Shown here in pieces: positions 1 to 11,240 of a DNA stretch of 64,000 bases. Under the pieces are notes generated by a model, which ran no database searches, was not told the origin of the DNA, and saw only the letters and a list, made by a program, of their open reading frames with translations. The translations under genes and the position numbers were made by a program. This DNA is from Spiroplasma taiwanense CT-1 (GTDB lineage Bacteria > Bacillota_I > Bacilli_A > Mycoplasmatales > Mycoplasmataceae): positions 124,001 through 188,000 of the forward strand of contig NC_021846.1 in assembly GCF_000439435.1 (NCBI RefSeq). The letters run 5' to 3'. The stretch's first letter is position 1; each line of letters opens with the position of its first letter.

Positions 1-2
1 TA

Positions 3-2042
3 TCTCTTAATTTAAAAGATAAATCAAAAGATAAATCAAAAGGTAATAAAAAAGAATTAAGAAATTATTTTGTTCTTTATGGAATAAATTTAAATTTAAC
101 TTTTAAAAATGTTGGTGTTGTATTAAGTGGGTTGCTCTTTTTATTAATGGCAATTATATTTTTTTCATTGGAAACTTTTTCGGCAGTTAAACAAAATAAT
201 TTAAAAAATTATTCACTATATAAAAATCTTAGTTATATTTTTTTAAGTGGAACCATTATTTTTCAAGTTTTATTAACTTCTTTATATTTATTTAAAAGAC
301 AATTTAAAAATGGTATAACCGCTATTGAATTAAGAGCTGGTTATAAAGCTTGAAAATCTTTTACAATTAGAATATTAATTGAATTAACTGTATTATGAGT
401 TTATGTAACAATTGCATTAGTTATTGTGGTGTTTTTAAATTTAATTTCTGGTGCAAATATGGAAATTTTTGCCAGTTTACTTTATGCGCAAATTTTTTAT
501 TTATATTTTCTGTCTTTAATTTCTATTTTAATAATTTCTGCTTTAATGATATTTTTTTCTACAGCAATATCAACTAGTTTAGGAATGGTTTTTATATGTT
601 TAGTTTCACTTAGTCCGGTTTTTGGGTCTTTAAAATATATTATTTCATCTTCTGGTCAAACAAATTATTTAGCAAATATAAAATTAAAAGCAGGGTATGA
701 TTTTTATAATAATTTTAAATATGACCAAAATTTATTTGATGATAATGCAGAAAAAAGTGAAACTGATTTATATGAAAAATCAAAGACGTTATCAAATATA
801 AGTGAAAATATTGAAAAAATAATTAATCCATTGGTAGATACAGGAGAATTTAATTTTTCAAATTTCTTTTCTTATTTTGACAACAAATCTTATTTATCAA
901 AAGTACCATTACATTTAGATTCTTATGATATTGGAAATGAAACACTTAATTTAGTTAGAATTCAAAATATATTAACAAAAAATTTAACAGCTGGACAAAT
1001 ATTATACAATTACAATTTATATAATCATTCTTCAAACGATCCAATTTATATTTTTGAAGGTAATCCAATTTGAGATTTTTTATATAAAATAAATAATGAA
1101 ATTTTTGAAAATATGAATAATTATAGCAGTTATAATGAAACTAAATTACCCGATATTTTTTCATATACTAATTATTCAAATCAAAATAAATTAAGAGAAT
1201 TTTTAAATATTAAAGAAATTATTGAGCAATTAAGTGCAAAAATTCCTGAGTATAAGGATTTATTAAAGTACATTGAAAACTTTTATAAAGAATATTCATT
1301 AATATTAGCTTCATCTACAAGAAATAATAATTTTTATAATTCAGCATGATCTTTAAATTCATTATTAGACATTTTTTCATTGCAATTAGATAGTAATAAT
1401 TCTAGATATTTTAATTGAAAAGATAGTTTTTTTAGAAATAATTATTATATTGATGACTATATGTGTGAAAAAATTATTGTGAATGAAAATGGTGAAAAGA
1501 TAGTTGAAAATATTTGTAATGAAGAAGTTATTGATAAAAACGATAAAATTTCTAAAATGTATAGAAAATTTCCAGAACTAGCAATTATTAATGTACTTGC
1601 AATTAATCTTTGAAAAGAAGCTATGGTATTTGATATTCCAAATTTCAATATAGTAAATAACGTAAATGATATAAATGAAGGTTTATATAATTACTTTAAT
1701 GAGGGTGAAACATCAAATACATTAACAACTGATATTTTCAGACATTTTAGTGTTATGTCTTCGGGTGTATTTACATCTCCTTTAATTAATGATAGTTATA
1801 ATTCACAAAGTTCATTAATTTTTCAAGGACAAACCATTAAAATTAAAAATATTTTCAATTTTGAAAATCAAGCACCAATTAATAAAAAAGAATTTCAAGC
1901 ACTAGAACCAGTATATAAGGATAAAAAATTTGAATATAAAAATGCATTTATTATTCCACTTGCATATTTTATATATTTATTATTAGTAAGTCCTTTAAGT
2001 TATTTATCATATTTTACTTTTAATAGAAAGTCTAAATTGTAG
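3..2042 (+). CDS. ABC transporter permease with large extracellular domain (5' partial)
   Basis: The reading frame is open from the window edge to a TAG, giving at least 679 residues; the start lies upstream. In-frame TGA codons (for example at 351) are read as Trp. About residues 30-240 hold several hydrophobic segments; then comes a hydrophilic region of roughly 400 residues rich in Asn and Tyr, and a last membrane segment at about 645-670 followed by a basic tail. This plan fits ABC exporter permeases carrying a big outside loop. A short stretch after the second membrane segment (RQFKNGITAIELRAGYKAW, then KSF) is clearly related to one in the downstream permease (KQMLDGIQHIETRSGIPMW, then KSF), so the two are paralogues. 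The ATPase gene follows after 12 bases, so all three probably form one transporter. The substrate is unknown. Confidence 0.8.
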
Positions 2043-2054
2043 GAGGTTTACAAA

Positions 2055-2810
2055 ATGATTGAATTAAAAAAAATTACACGTGATCTTGGAGGTTTTGTTT
2101 TAAATCAAGTTAGTTTTAAAATTAAAAAGGGATCAGTTGTAGCATTTGTGGGTGATAATGGTGCTGGTAAAACAACAACAATTAAGGCATTATTTGGAGA
2201 ATTAAGATTGGAACAAGGTAAAATTTTAATTGAGGGTGAAAGTTTATTTGAAAATGAAAATCTAAAGAGAATTGCTTTTTTTCCAGATTCAAACAATGTT
2301 CCTTTAAATATGAAATTAAAAGATTATGTTTCATATTTATGTGCAGTTAATGGTATGTCAAAACAAGAAGCAAAAGCTAAATCAGAAGCTGTTTTTAAAA
2401 TGCTGGGTTTAGAAAAATATATTAATAAAAAGATGAAAAGTTTAAGTGCTGGTTGAAAAAAAAGAGCAATTATGGCAAGTGTTTTGGTAAGATCACCAGA
2501 ATATATAGTTTTTGATGAACCAACAGCAAATGTTGATGTTGAGGCAAAGTTATCTTTTATGAATATTTTGCATGAATTATCAAGAATTGGTGTAACAATT
2601 TTAATTACAAGTCATATTCTTGAAGAGTTGCAAGAAGTTGCAAATTATTTAGTTTTAATTAGAGATGGCGAAATAGTATATGAAGATGATTTTGATAATA
2701 AAAAACAAAAAATTGCAGATGTTTATTCTAAGGTAATGGCTGAAAAAATTAATAATATAAAAATTTTGAAAGAATTATATAAAAATTCTGCTTTAGAAAA
2801 GGAGGAGTAG
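2055..2810 (+). CDS. ABC transporter ATP-binding protein
   Basis: This 251-residue protein is a typical ABC nucleotide-binding domain. Walker A reads GDNGAGKTTT near residue 33, the signature is LSAGW near residue 130 (its Trp is encoded by TGA at 2454), and Walker B is YIVFDEPTANVD. A switch His follows in TSHILEE. The ATG sits behind a perfect AGGAGG at 2041-2046 that overlaps the stop of the upstream permease. The protein would power the paralogous permeases on both sides of it. The variant signature (LSAGW instead of LSGGQ) is common in ABC-2-like exporters. Assignment to the family is firm; the substrate is not known. Confidence 0.92.
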
Positions 2811-2814
2811 GAAA

Positions 2815-4761
2815 ATGAATAATATAGAAATAAATCAAAATGAATCAAAAATTAACTTAAATGCAGAAATAAAATTACAGAAAAAAAATGGTATAAGAAT
2901 TTTGTATTTAATTAATTTAAAAAGAATAATTTCAAATAAGGGAATTATTGCGACTTCTTTAGTTTTTTTAATCATTGCCTTAATATTTAATATTATTTGT
3001 TCAAGTTTTTTAAAAAGAAATGATACTGTAGAAATTGGTATTATTGTATTATCAATTGGTTTCTTTTTTGAATTATTTACATTTGTAATTTTTTTAACAA
3101 TAGCATCTGTGGATTTAATTAAAAAACAAATGTTAGATGGAATTCAACATATTGAAACACGTTCAGGAATTCCAATGTGAAAATCTTTTTTATTAAGATA
3201 TCTAGTTTTTTTAACAATCACAGAAGGTATTGCATTTTTAAATTTATTTATTAGTGTAATTGTCAATTCAGCATTTATTTGAAAATTTAATTTAATTTCA
3301 ACTATAACTTGAAGTAAATTATTTTTCTATATTTTATTTATTTTAATTTGAACACCAATTGTGTTTCTAGTAACTACCATTTGTTCAATTTCAGGTAGCG
3401 TTATTTTAAATATATTTTTGGGCATTATTATAATTATGTCTTCATTTTTCTCTTCAATGGTTAGTTCACTATTTTCACCAGACGAAATGCAAAATAGTAT
3501 TTATGTTATGAAAAAAAACCTGAAGCTTGATATAACAAATAGTTTTTATAATTCTTTAAAAAATGACCAAAATATTAATGAAATATTTAATGATGTTGGC
3601 GTAAATGAGAAGTCTTTAATTTTTAATAAATTAAATGATAAATTTATAGCATTAAATTTAACAAATTTTAATTTATCAGAATTAAGTTATTTATCAGTAA
3701 AAAGTAACCTTAACGATACAAATTTTCAAAGTAAAAAAACACTTATAAAATATAGTTTATATGGTGGAATGCCAAATATTTCTCTAAATCCATATATTGA
3801 ATATTTAGAAGAAAACACAAATCTTGCGGCAAGGATGGAAAATGAAACTTTTCTTCTTGAAGGAATACCAATATTTAATATTTTAAATGACATATACAAT
3901 ACTGTTAATGCAAATATGAAATCAGATAACAATAAACCTCCAGTTAATAAACCGGGTTATATTGGTGGAGTAATAATTCAAAAAAATCAATATGAAAGTA
4001 AAGCTACTCTTCATGATTTAAAACCAATCATAGAATGATTAACTGAACAAGAAACTACTTCAAAGTATTCTTTATTACTTGATTGAGTTCTAAAAGCATA
4101 TAATACTTATGCAGATTCTCTAAGTTTGGAAGGAACAAAATATTCTTCCTCTGATGAAGAATCTATATTTCCAATATTTTTCGCAGAAAATTTTGATTGA
4201 AAGAAAACTTTTCCAGAAGAAATAAATATTGAAAATGATTATAATAATCAACTTTCAAAAGTTTATAAAAGATATCCTGAGCTTTTAATTTTAAATTGAT
4301 TTACAACGCAATCTTGATTGAATACTATGACTTCAATGGCTTCATTAAAAAAAATTTCTTGATCACAGGAAAATAATTATGCAAATGAAGAAGAAACATA
4401 TAGAAATTATCAAATTCTTGCTAATAATTCAATTTTAAAAAATAATATAAATATTTTTCAATATTTTGGAACACTTTACTTAAATTTATTTGGATCAGGC
4501 TTTAAAAGAGATTATTTGCTTTCAAATTCTCCAATAATGTATAGCGGATTAACATCGGGTTATAAAAATTATTTAGATTTAGCAAAAGTAGATTTGAGAA
4601 AAAATCAAAATAATAATCCGTTAACTCCAATTTTCAATGAAATAAGTTTAAAAAGAAAATTTGGATCTTCTCCTTGATTGGCATACTTGTCTTATTTTAT
4701 ATTTTCAATTATATTAATTTGATTGGCATATTTAGCTTATAAAAGAAAATCTAGAATTTAA
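2815..4761 (+). CDS. ABC transporter permease, paralogue of the upstream one
   Basis: This 648-residue membrane protein starts four bases after the ATPase stop, with GGAGGAG as ribosome binding site inside the ATPase 3' end. It has an N-terminal cytoplasmic stretch, several membrane segments up to about residue 220, a hydrophilic region of roughly 380 residues, and a final membrane segment ending in KRKSRI. The upstream permease ends in the closely similar NRKSKL. Six or more Trp residues are encoded by TGA. Shared motifs with the upstream permease show a duplication followed by divergence, and a heterodimeric channel is the simplest reading. The large outside region could bind or process a substrate; nothing in it lets me name one. 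Confidence 0.85.
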
Positions 4762-4769
4762 TATATTTT

Positions 4770-4797
4770 CTCCATATTTTAAATATGGAGTTTTTAT
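4770..4797 (+). terminator. intrinsic terminator after the ABC operon
   Basis: The arms CTCCATATTT and AAATATGGAG form a 10-bp stem directly followed by TTTTTATTT. It closes the ABC transporter operon and separates it from ptsI. Confidence 0.8.
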
Positions 4798-4848
4798 TTC
4801 AAAAATTATGAAAAATTATTTCAATAAAATTTGTTAGTTATCTCACAA

Positions 4849-4877
4849 TTAATAATAGGAATTATTTTGTGTATAAT
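4849..4877 (+). promoter_or_regulatory. probable ptsI promoter
   Basis: A perfect TATAAT at 4872-4877 has a weak -35 (TTAATA, 4849-4854) 17 bases upstream. It lies between the preceding terminator and the AGGAGG ribosome site of ptsI, 28 bases before the start codon. Confidence 0.6.
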
Positions 4878-4904
4878 ATAATTGATTGTAGGAGGAATAT
4901 ACTA

Positions 4905-6620
4905 ATGTCTAAAAAATTATCAGGAATAGGTGCAAGCAATGGAATATCAATTGCAAAAGTTTATATTTTAAATGAACAACCAATTGTTATTTCAAACTCA
5001 AACGTATCAGATGTTCAAAAAGAACTTGAAATAATTGAAAATTCAATTATAAAAGCAAAAAAAGATTTAGAGGGATTACAAAAAATTGCGTTGGAAAAAT
5101 TAGGGGAAGAAAAAGCTGCAATTTTTGAAGCTCATGCCTCTATTTTAGAAGACCCAGCAATGGCAGAAGAATTTACAGCTTTGGTTAAAGATAAAAAATA
5201 TAATGCTGCAAAAGCTATTAAAGAAGTTGCAGATAAATATATAGTTATGTTTCAATCAATGGATGATGCTTATTTTCAAGAAAGAGCAGCAGACGTAAAA
5301 GATGTAACAGAAAGATTAATTAGATATATTTTAAATTTACCTGTGGCAGATCTTGCAACAATTAATGAAGAAGTAATTATTGTTGCAGAAGACTTAACAC
5401 CATCTCAAACTGCACAATTAAACCCAAAATTCGTTAAAGGGTTTGCATGTAATATTGGGGGAAGAACTAGTCATGCTGCAATTATGGCAAGAAGTTTGGA
5501 AATTCCAGCAGTTTTAGGATTAAAAACAATACTAAATTCTGTAAAAGAAAATGATATTTTAGCAATTGATGGAGAATCAGGAGAAGTTGAAGTAAATCCA
5601 AAAAATAAGGAAGACTGAGATAAACTTGCTCAAAATTTTGCAAAAGAAAAAGAAGAACTAAAAACATTTAAAGATAAGCCAACTTTAACAAAAGATGGAT
5701 TTGATGGTTTTCTTTTGGAAGGAAATATTGGTAGTCCAAAAGATATAGAATCTGTTTTGGAAAATGGTGGAGAAGGAATTGGTTTATTTAGAAGTGAATT
5801 TCTATATATGGATAATGATCACTTTCCAACTGAAGAAGAACAGTTTATTGCATATAAACAAGTTGTTGAAGGAATGCAAGGTAAACTTGTAATAATAAGA
5901 ACTTTAGATATTGGTGGAGATAAAAAACTATCATATTTTAAATTTCCAGAAGAAATGAATCCTTTTTTAGGATATAGAGCCATAAGATTTACTATGGATA
6001 GAAAAGATATTTTTAAAGATCAAATAAGAGCTTTATTAAGAGCAAGTGCTTTTGGACCGGTTGGAATTATGTTTCCAATGATTGCAACAGTTGATGAATT
6101 TTTAGCTGCAAAAAAATTTACACTAGACTGTAAAGCAGATTTAGAAAAAGATGGTCATAAAATAGGAAAAGATTTAGAAATTGGGATGATGGTTGAAATT
6201 CCAGCAGCAGCAGTTAATGCAGAAAATTTTGCAAAACATGCTGACTTCTTTTCTGTAGGTACAAATGATTTAATTCAATATACAATGGCTGCAGATAGAA
6301 TGAGTGAAAATGTTACTTATTTATACCAACCTTACAATCCTTCAATTTTAAAATTACTAAAAATGACAATTGATGGAGCACATAAGCATGGGAAATGAGC
6401 AGGAATGTGTGGAGAAATGGCAGGTGAACCTCAGGCAATTCCATTATTAATGGGATTAGGTTTAGATGCATATTCAATGTCTGCAACAAGCATATTGAAG
6501 GCAAGAAGCATAATGTCAAAATTAACTATGTCTGAAACACAAGAACTTGCAAAAAATGCACTTGATTGTGAAACCGCAGAGCAAGTTTTAGAACTTGTGA
6601 GCAATTTATTAAATAAATAA
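4905..6620 (+). CDS. ptsI: PTS enzyme I (phosphoenolpyruvate-protein phosphotransferase)
   Basis: This 571-residue protein has the usual enzyme I length. It transfers phosphate from PEP to HPr in the cytoplasm, feeding all PTS sugar permeases. The phosphorylated His is H190 in [13 protein letters not shown], very close to the usual position 189. The PEP-binding half shows [33 protein letters not shown] and the C-terminal active Cys motif MCGEMAGEP. Trp codons TGA occur at 5616 and 6396. I chose the ATG at 4905 because AGGAGG lies eight bases before it; an in-frame GTG further upstream has no ribosome site. crr follows in the same direction after 82 bases. Confidence 0.98.
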
Positions 6621-6702
6621 AATTATTTTTCTTTACATAAATAAAATTATCTATTATTAAAAACTATTGTAAAATATATTTGGAAAGAAGGTATTATTTT
6701 TT

Positions 6703-7179
6703 ATGGGATTGTTTACAAAAAATAAGAGTTTAGAAGTTTATGCACCAGTTGATGGTGAAATTATTGAACTTTCAAAAGTTCAAGATGAAGTATTTGCAGA
6801 AAAAATGTTGGGAGATGGATTTGCACTTGTTCCTGAAAATGGAATCTTTCATGCTCCAATTGATGGTAAGTTAGTTACTGTTTTTCCAACAGGACATGCA
6901 TATGGAATATTGAATAAAAATGGAGTAGAAATATTATTACATATTGGTCTAGATACTGTTTCATTAAATGGTGAAGGTTTTGATATAAAAGTTAAACAGG
7001 ATCAATCTATTTCACAAGGTGATTTATTAGTAAATGTGGATATTGATAATGTTTCTAAAAAAGTCCCTTCAATGCAAACACCACTAATTTTTACATCAGA
7101 TTCAATGGAAGGAAAAAGTTTTGAACTTGTAAAAACAGGAAAAGTTAAACAGGGTGAATTAATAGCATTAGTAAAATAG
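6703..7179 (+). CDS. crr: PTS glucose-type EIIA protein
   Basis: This 158-residue soluble protein is a complete EIIA of the glucose family. The phosphorylated His is H80 in VEILLHIGLDTV, and the partner His is H65 in PTGHAYG. It accepts phosphate from HPr and passes it to EIIB/EIIC sugar permeases. The N-terminal APVDG and the GDGFALVP motifs are typical. The gene directly follows ptsI, as in several related Mollicutes, and has its own ribosome site (GAAAGAAGG). No HPr gene is seen nearby. A free-standing EIIA suggests one or more permeases elsewhere that lack their own A domain. Confidence 0.96.
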   Translation: MGLFTKNKSLEVYAPVDGEIIELSKVQDEVFAEKMLGDGFALVPENGIFHAPIDGKLVTVFPTGHAYGILNKNGVEILLHIGLDTVSLNGEGFDIKVKQDQSISQGDLLVNVDIDNVSKKVPSMQTPLIFTSDSMEGKSFELVKTGKVKQGELIALVK

Positions 7180-7183
7180 TTTG

Positions 7184-7245
7184 AAAAACATCAAGAAATA
7201 TATTAATAATTCATTTATTATAATCTACTTGATGTTTTTATTTTC
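7184..7245 (+). terminator. intrinsic terminator after crr
   Basis: AAAAACATCAAG (7184-7195) pairs with CTTGATGTTTTT (7228-7239) to give a 12-bp stem around a 32-base AT-rich loop, followed by more T residues. It ends ptsI-crr transcription. Confidence 0.65.
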
Positions 7246-7341
7246 CAATATTAAGTTTTAATTGATATTGATTATTTTATATGGGACAATCTAGTTATTA
7301 AAAATAGTTTTTAATAGAGCTAATTTATGGGAGTTAATTTA

Positions 7342-8319
7342 ATGAAAAATAAAAATGTTAAAATAAATGATTTTAGAAATAAGTATTTCAGTTTAAGTGT
7401 AGAAACAGAGTTTAAGTTTAATTCATTAAACTATAAAGCGGACGGATTAATTTTTCTTACAACAGTACTAATTATTCCTTTAGCAATTTCAATTATAGCT
7501 ACTTTATTTTTTAATTTAAAACAAACAAATTCTTGATTTAATTACGTAAATATTATTTCAATTGCAGTAGGTTTAATTTTTCTTGTTGTAAGAAATCCAA
7601 CAGGGTTATTTAAAAATGGTTATACTTGATATTATTTTTTAGCATTGGGACCAAATATTATAGGTATTTTTGTTAGCCTATTTGCTTCTTTTATAAAAGT
7701 AGAAGACTCAAATACTTTTTTATCTTTTTTATCAATTTTTATACAATTAATAACAGAGATAATTATTTTATTATTAGTTTTTTTGTATGATAGAAGAATT
7801 TTAAAAAGAATTAAAGAGTCATTTAAATTTAAAAAAATTTCAATTTTAATAATTTCAGTTGTAGGTCTAGTCTTACTAATTTTAATTTCTACTTTATTTT
7901 TCTCAACTTTCATTGAAGGTTTTCTTTTAAAGGCAAATGAAAGTAACAATCAGGGAAATTTGGTTGGTATTTTAAATAATTCCAATGTATCTACAATCAT
8001 AAAAGTATTTTATTCAATATTGTTATTTTTTCTTGTGATTTTAGTTGCTCCTCTTTGTGAAGAAATAGCAATGAGAGATTCTGTATTTTTGAATTGTTCA
8101 AACCAATGATTAGGTTTTTTTACTAGTTCATTATTATTTGGTTTTATACATTATGGTTCTACAGGGGATTATGAGCATTTTCTTAGTTATACAAGTTCTG
8201 GTTTTATTTTATCTGCAATATTTTTTTTTACAAAAGGGAATTTAACATATACATGAATGGTTCATCTTGGAAATAATATTGTATCTTTTATTTTATTGTT
8301 TGTTGGGGTATTTTCATAA
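7342..8319 (+). CDS. CPBP family intramembrane metalloprotease
   Basis: This 325-residue membrane protein carries the three CPBP (CAAX protease/bacteriocin-processing, Abi) motifs near the C-terminus: CEEIAMRDS (EExxxR), FGFIHYG (FxxxH) and HLGNN (HxxxN). These residues bind the catalytic metal in this family. About eight membrane segments precede and include them. I prefer the ATG at 7342 with GGGAG eight bases upstream; an ATG at 7327 in the same frame would add five residues. Trp codons TGA lie at 7534 and 8107. The stop TAA overlaps the start of the pseudouridine synthase by one base, so translation is probably coupled. The natural substrate cannot be told from sequence. Confidence 0.88.
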
Positions 8320-9212
8320 TGACAATTTTAAAAGTAAATCAAAATGATGTTAATCAAACTATATTTAATTTTGTTAAAAAAAATTTTAAATCAACAAAGT
8401 TATCAATAATTTATAAATTATTTAGAAAAGGAAAAATTAAAATAAATGATTCAAAAGTTAAAGATATGAAGTTAAAAATTCAAATTAATGATATTATTAA
8501 AATTTTTGATTCAACAGAATCAGTTAAAAGAGATTTATTTGAAAAAGTTAATTTTGATGACTTAGATATTATTTATGAAGATCAAAATATTCTTATAGTG
8601 GATAAAAATTCAAATATAGAAATTCATTCGCATGTAAATATTTCAGTAGATCAAAAAGTAAAAAGTTACCTAAGAGAAAAAAGTGAATATGTACCAGAAA
8701 AAGAAAATAGTTTTGTTGTAAGTCATGTTCATAGACTTGATAAATTAACAAAAGGATTAGTTATCTATGCAAAAAATAAAATGACATTAGATTCATTATT
8801 ATTTGAAATAAATAATAAAAATAAAATTGAAAAATTTTATTTAGTTAAGCTTCCAAATTTAAATTTACCAGAAGGAAAAATATCAGGATATATTAAATAT
8901 GACAGTGAATTGCAAAAATCAATTTTTAAGGAAAAAGAATTTAAAAATTCCAAAATTGTTTTTCAAGAAAATACAATTATTGACGAAAAAAATTGTATTT
9001 ATGAAATAAAGCTTTTAACAGGAAGAAAACATCAAATTAGAGCAGTTTGCTCGTATTTTAAATCTCCTATTGAAAAGGATTTTAGATATGGGTCAATTAA
9101 AACTAAGGAAAAAGTAATTGAACTAATTGCATATAAATTAGTATTTAATAATTTTGATAATCATCTTAGTTATTTGAACAAATGTGAATTCAAATCAAAA
9201 TATTGCTTTTAA
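8319..9212 (+). CDS. RluC/RluD-family RNA pseudouridine synthase
   Basis: This 297-residue protein has an N-terminal S4-like RNA-binding region (about residues 10-65) and a pseudouridine synthase domain. The catalytic motif is VHRLDKLTKGL with Asp141; TGRKHQIRAV follows near residue 230. Enzymes of this group convert specific uridines in 23S rRNA, or sometimes tRNA, to pseudouridine. The ATG overlaps the stop codon of the upstream protease gene. Family membership is firm, but which uridine is modified, and hence the choice among rluC, rluD and relatives, cannot be decided here. Confidence 0.92.
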   Translation: MTILKVNQNDVNQTIFNFVKKNFKSTKLSIIYKLFRKGKIKINDSKVKDMKLKIQINDIIKIFDSTESVKRDLFEKVNFDDLDIIYEDQNILIVDKNSNIEIHSHVNISVDQKVKSYLREKSEYVPEKENSFVVSHVHRLDKLTKGLVIYAKNKMTLDSLLFEINNKNKIEKFYLVKLPNLNLPEGKISGYIKYDSELQKSIFKEKEFKNSKIVFQENTIIDEKNCIYEIKLLTGRKHQIRAVCSYFKSPIEKDFRYGSIKTKEKVIELIAYKLVFNNFDNHLSYLNKCEFKSKYCF

Positions 9213-9245
9213 TGATAAAATATAAATATTTAAAGGAGGAATAGT

Positions 9246-11162
9246 GTGTTATCGACAAGACAAGGTATATTAAGTGTAATAATCGGAACAACTATTTCCC
9301 TTTTTAACGCTATTATTCAATTTTTAACTATTTATTGAGTTTTAAATGCTTATGGAACAGAGTTTAATGGGTATATTAGATTAGTTAGTTCATTTTCTAC
9401 AATAATATCAGTAGCAGAAGGTTCCTTAGGAGTAGCTGCTACAATTCTTTTAGTGAAACCATTAGTACAAAATGATTGAATTAGTGCAAATGAAATTTAT
9501 TCAACAGCTAAAAAATATTTTAAAAAATCTGCTCTTATAAGTTTATTTATGGTTTTAATAATATCTCTTGGTTATCCATTATACGTTGGCATTTCGGCAA
9601 ATTCCACTGGTACAATTTTAAATCCAAAAAATTGAAATGATATTGGTTTAAATCTTTCAAATCAGGGAGAAAAAATTGGTTTTGCAAGTTATTATATTTT
9701 AGTTTTAATTTCTTTAATTTTTGGAACAAAAAATTTTGTTTCTGCTTATTGATTTTCAGTTTATGAAACAATTATTATTGCAGATAATAAAAATTCAGTA
9801 AGAAGAATTGTAATTTTATTTGCAGATATTTTTATTAGTGGAATTACTTTTTATTTATTATCAATAAAAGGAATAAATCCAATAATCCCTTTTTTGCCAA
9901 CAATATTATATTCACCAATAAAGGGTTTTATGATTTATTTTTATGTAAAGAAAAAGTATTTATGATTAAAATACTATAAAGATTTTAATAGTTTTAAATT
10001 AAATACTACAAGCAACAAAATTTTTTTTTCAACAATAGGACCGACTCTTTTATTAAATACTGATATAGCAATTGCTGCAATATTACTTGGACTTAATGTT
10101 TCATCATCTCTTTCTCTATATTTAGTTGTAGCTTTGAATACAAAACTTATTATGACAAATTTCATTGTTTCATTTAGAGAATTTTTTGTGACTCTTGTTA
10201 CAAAAAGAGGAAGAATCCATTGGGAGAGTTATGCTAAATATGAATTATATACTTATTTAGTGGCAGCATTTACTTTTATAAATATGTCAATTCTTGCTCC
10301 CTATTTTGTTAGTTCTTTATATGGAGAACTTGCAAGCTCTTCAATTTCAAATGATGATTTTGCTAGTATTAATGCTTTAGATTTTATGTTTTATACTTCT
10401 AAATTTTCAATTCTTTACGCAAGTATTGCATTATTAGCAATATTATGTGATGCACAAATGACTTTAATTCATGCAAAGGGTAGATATGGAGAAGTTTCAA
10501 AATTTCAAAATATTGTTGGAGTTTTATATTTATTGACGGCTATATTTATAACATTTCTTATTGTTACTCTAAAAATTGGAGGAGAGCAAAATTATTTAGT
10601 TACAGGAATTATTGTTTTGTTTTCTTTAAAACTTCTTTTTATGTTTATTAGATATATTTATTTATGAATTTATGTTTGAAAATATGCAACTTATAACTCG
10701 AACAAAAAATATATCTTTAATAATTTTTTAATTTTATTTTTACCAGTAATTTTAACTATATTATTAAATGTGCTTGTAATAAATAAAAAATTAGATATTA
10801 GAGAATCCACATCTGCCTCCGCTTCAATTGCACCATTAATTGCTTTATTTTTTGGAGCAATAATTTTATCACTAATAATTTTAGTTATTTTTGCATATAT
10901 ATGTGCACCAAAAATAATGAATGAAATTATGCAAAGACTACCATTAATTAATAAAATATTTTTAAAAAAATCAGTAGAAGCAAGAAAAAAAAGACTTAAA
11001 AAATACGGAATTGAAGCAGAGGATATTGTTGACAATAGCAATAAAATAACTCATTTAATGATTGATATTGATGAAGTAGAACCAATTATTGAATTAGGGA
11101 CAGAATTAAAATTAGATATAAATTCTCAAAATGAAAATATTTATATTGTAAAAGGAAAATAA
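9246..11162 (+). CDS. MOP-superfamily flippase-like membrane protein
   Basis: This 638-residue protein starts at GTG behind AAAGGAGGA. The N-terminus (residues 1-80) resembles polysaccharide flippases of the Wzx/RfbX kind: a first membrane helix, then YGTEFNGYIRLVSSFSTI. Some 12-14 hydrophobic segments run to about residue 545, then a cytoplasmic tail of about 80 residues that is highly charged and acidic near the end. Trp codons TGA are frequent. It lies 33 bases after the pseudouridine synthase gene. Such proteins move lipid-linked sugars or other amphipathic substrates across the membrane; in a wall-less organism a capsule or glycolipid substrate would be expected, but this is inference. 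Confidence 0.7.
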
Positions 11163-11240
11163 TAAAATCATAGAGCACAGTTTTCAATACAGTTTTTTAT
11201 TTTATATTATTGATAGAATATTTAAGATACGGAAAGAAGT

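Noticed and set aside
5482-5667. Minus-strand open frame inside ptsI and similar antisense frames in other genes
   Set aside because: These are reverse-strand shadows of strongly supported genes in an AT-rich genome, without ribosome sites.
11163-11240. Possible terminator after the flippase (ACAGTTTT...ACAGTTTTTT)
   Set aside because: The two copies are direct, not inverted, repeats, so no stem can form.
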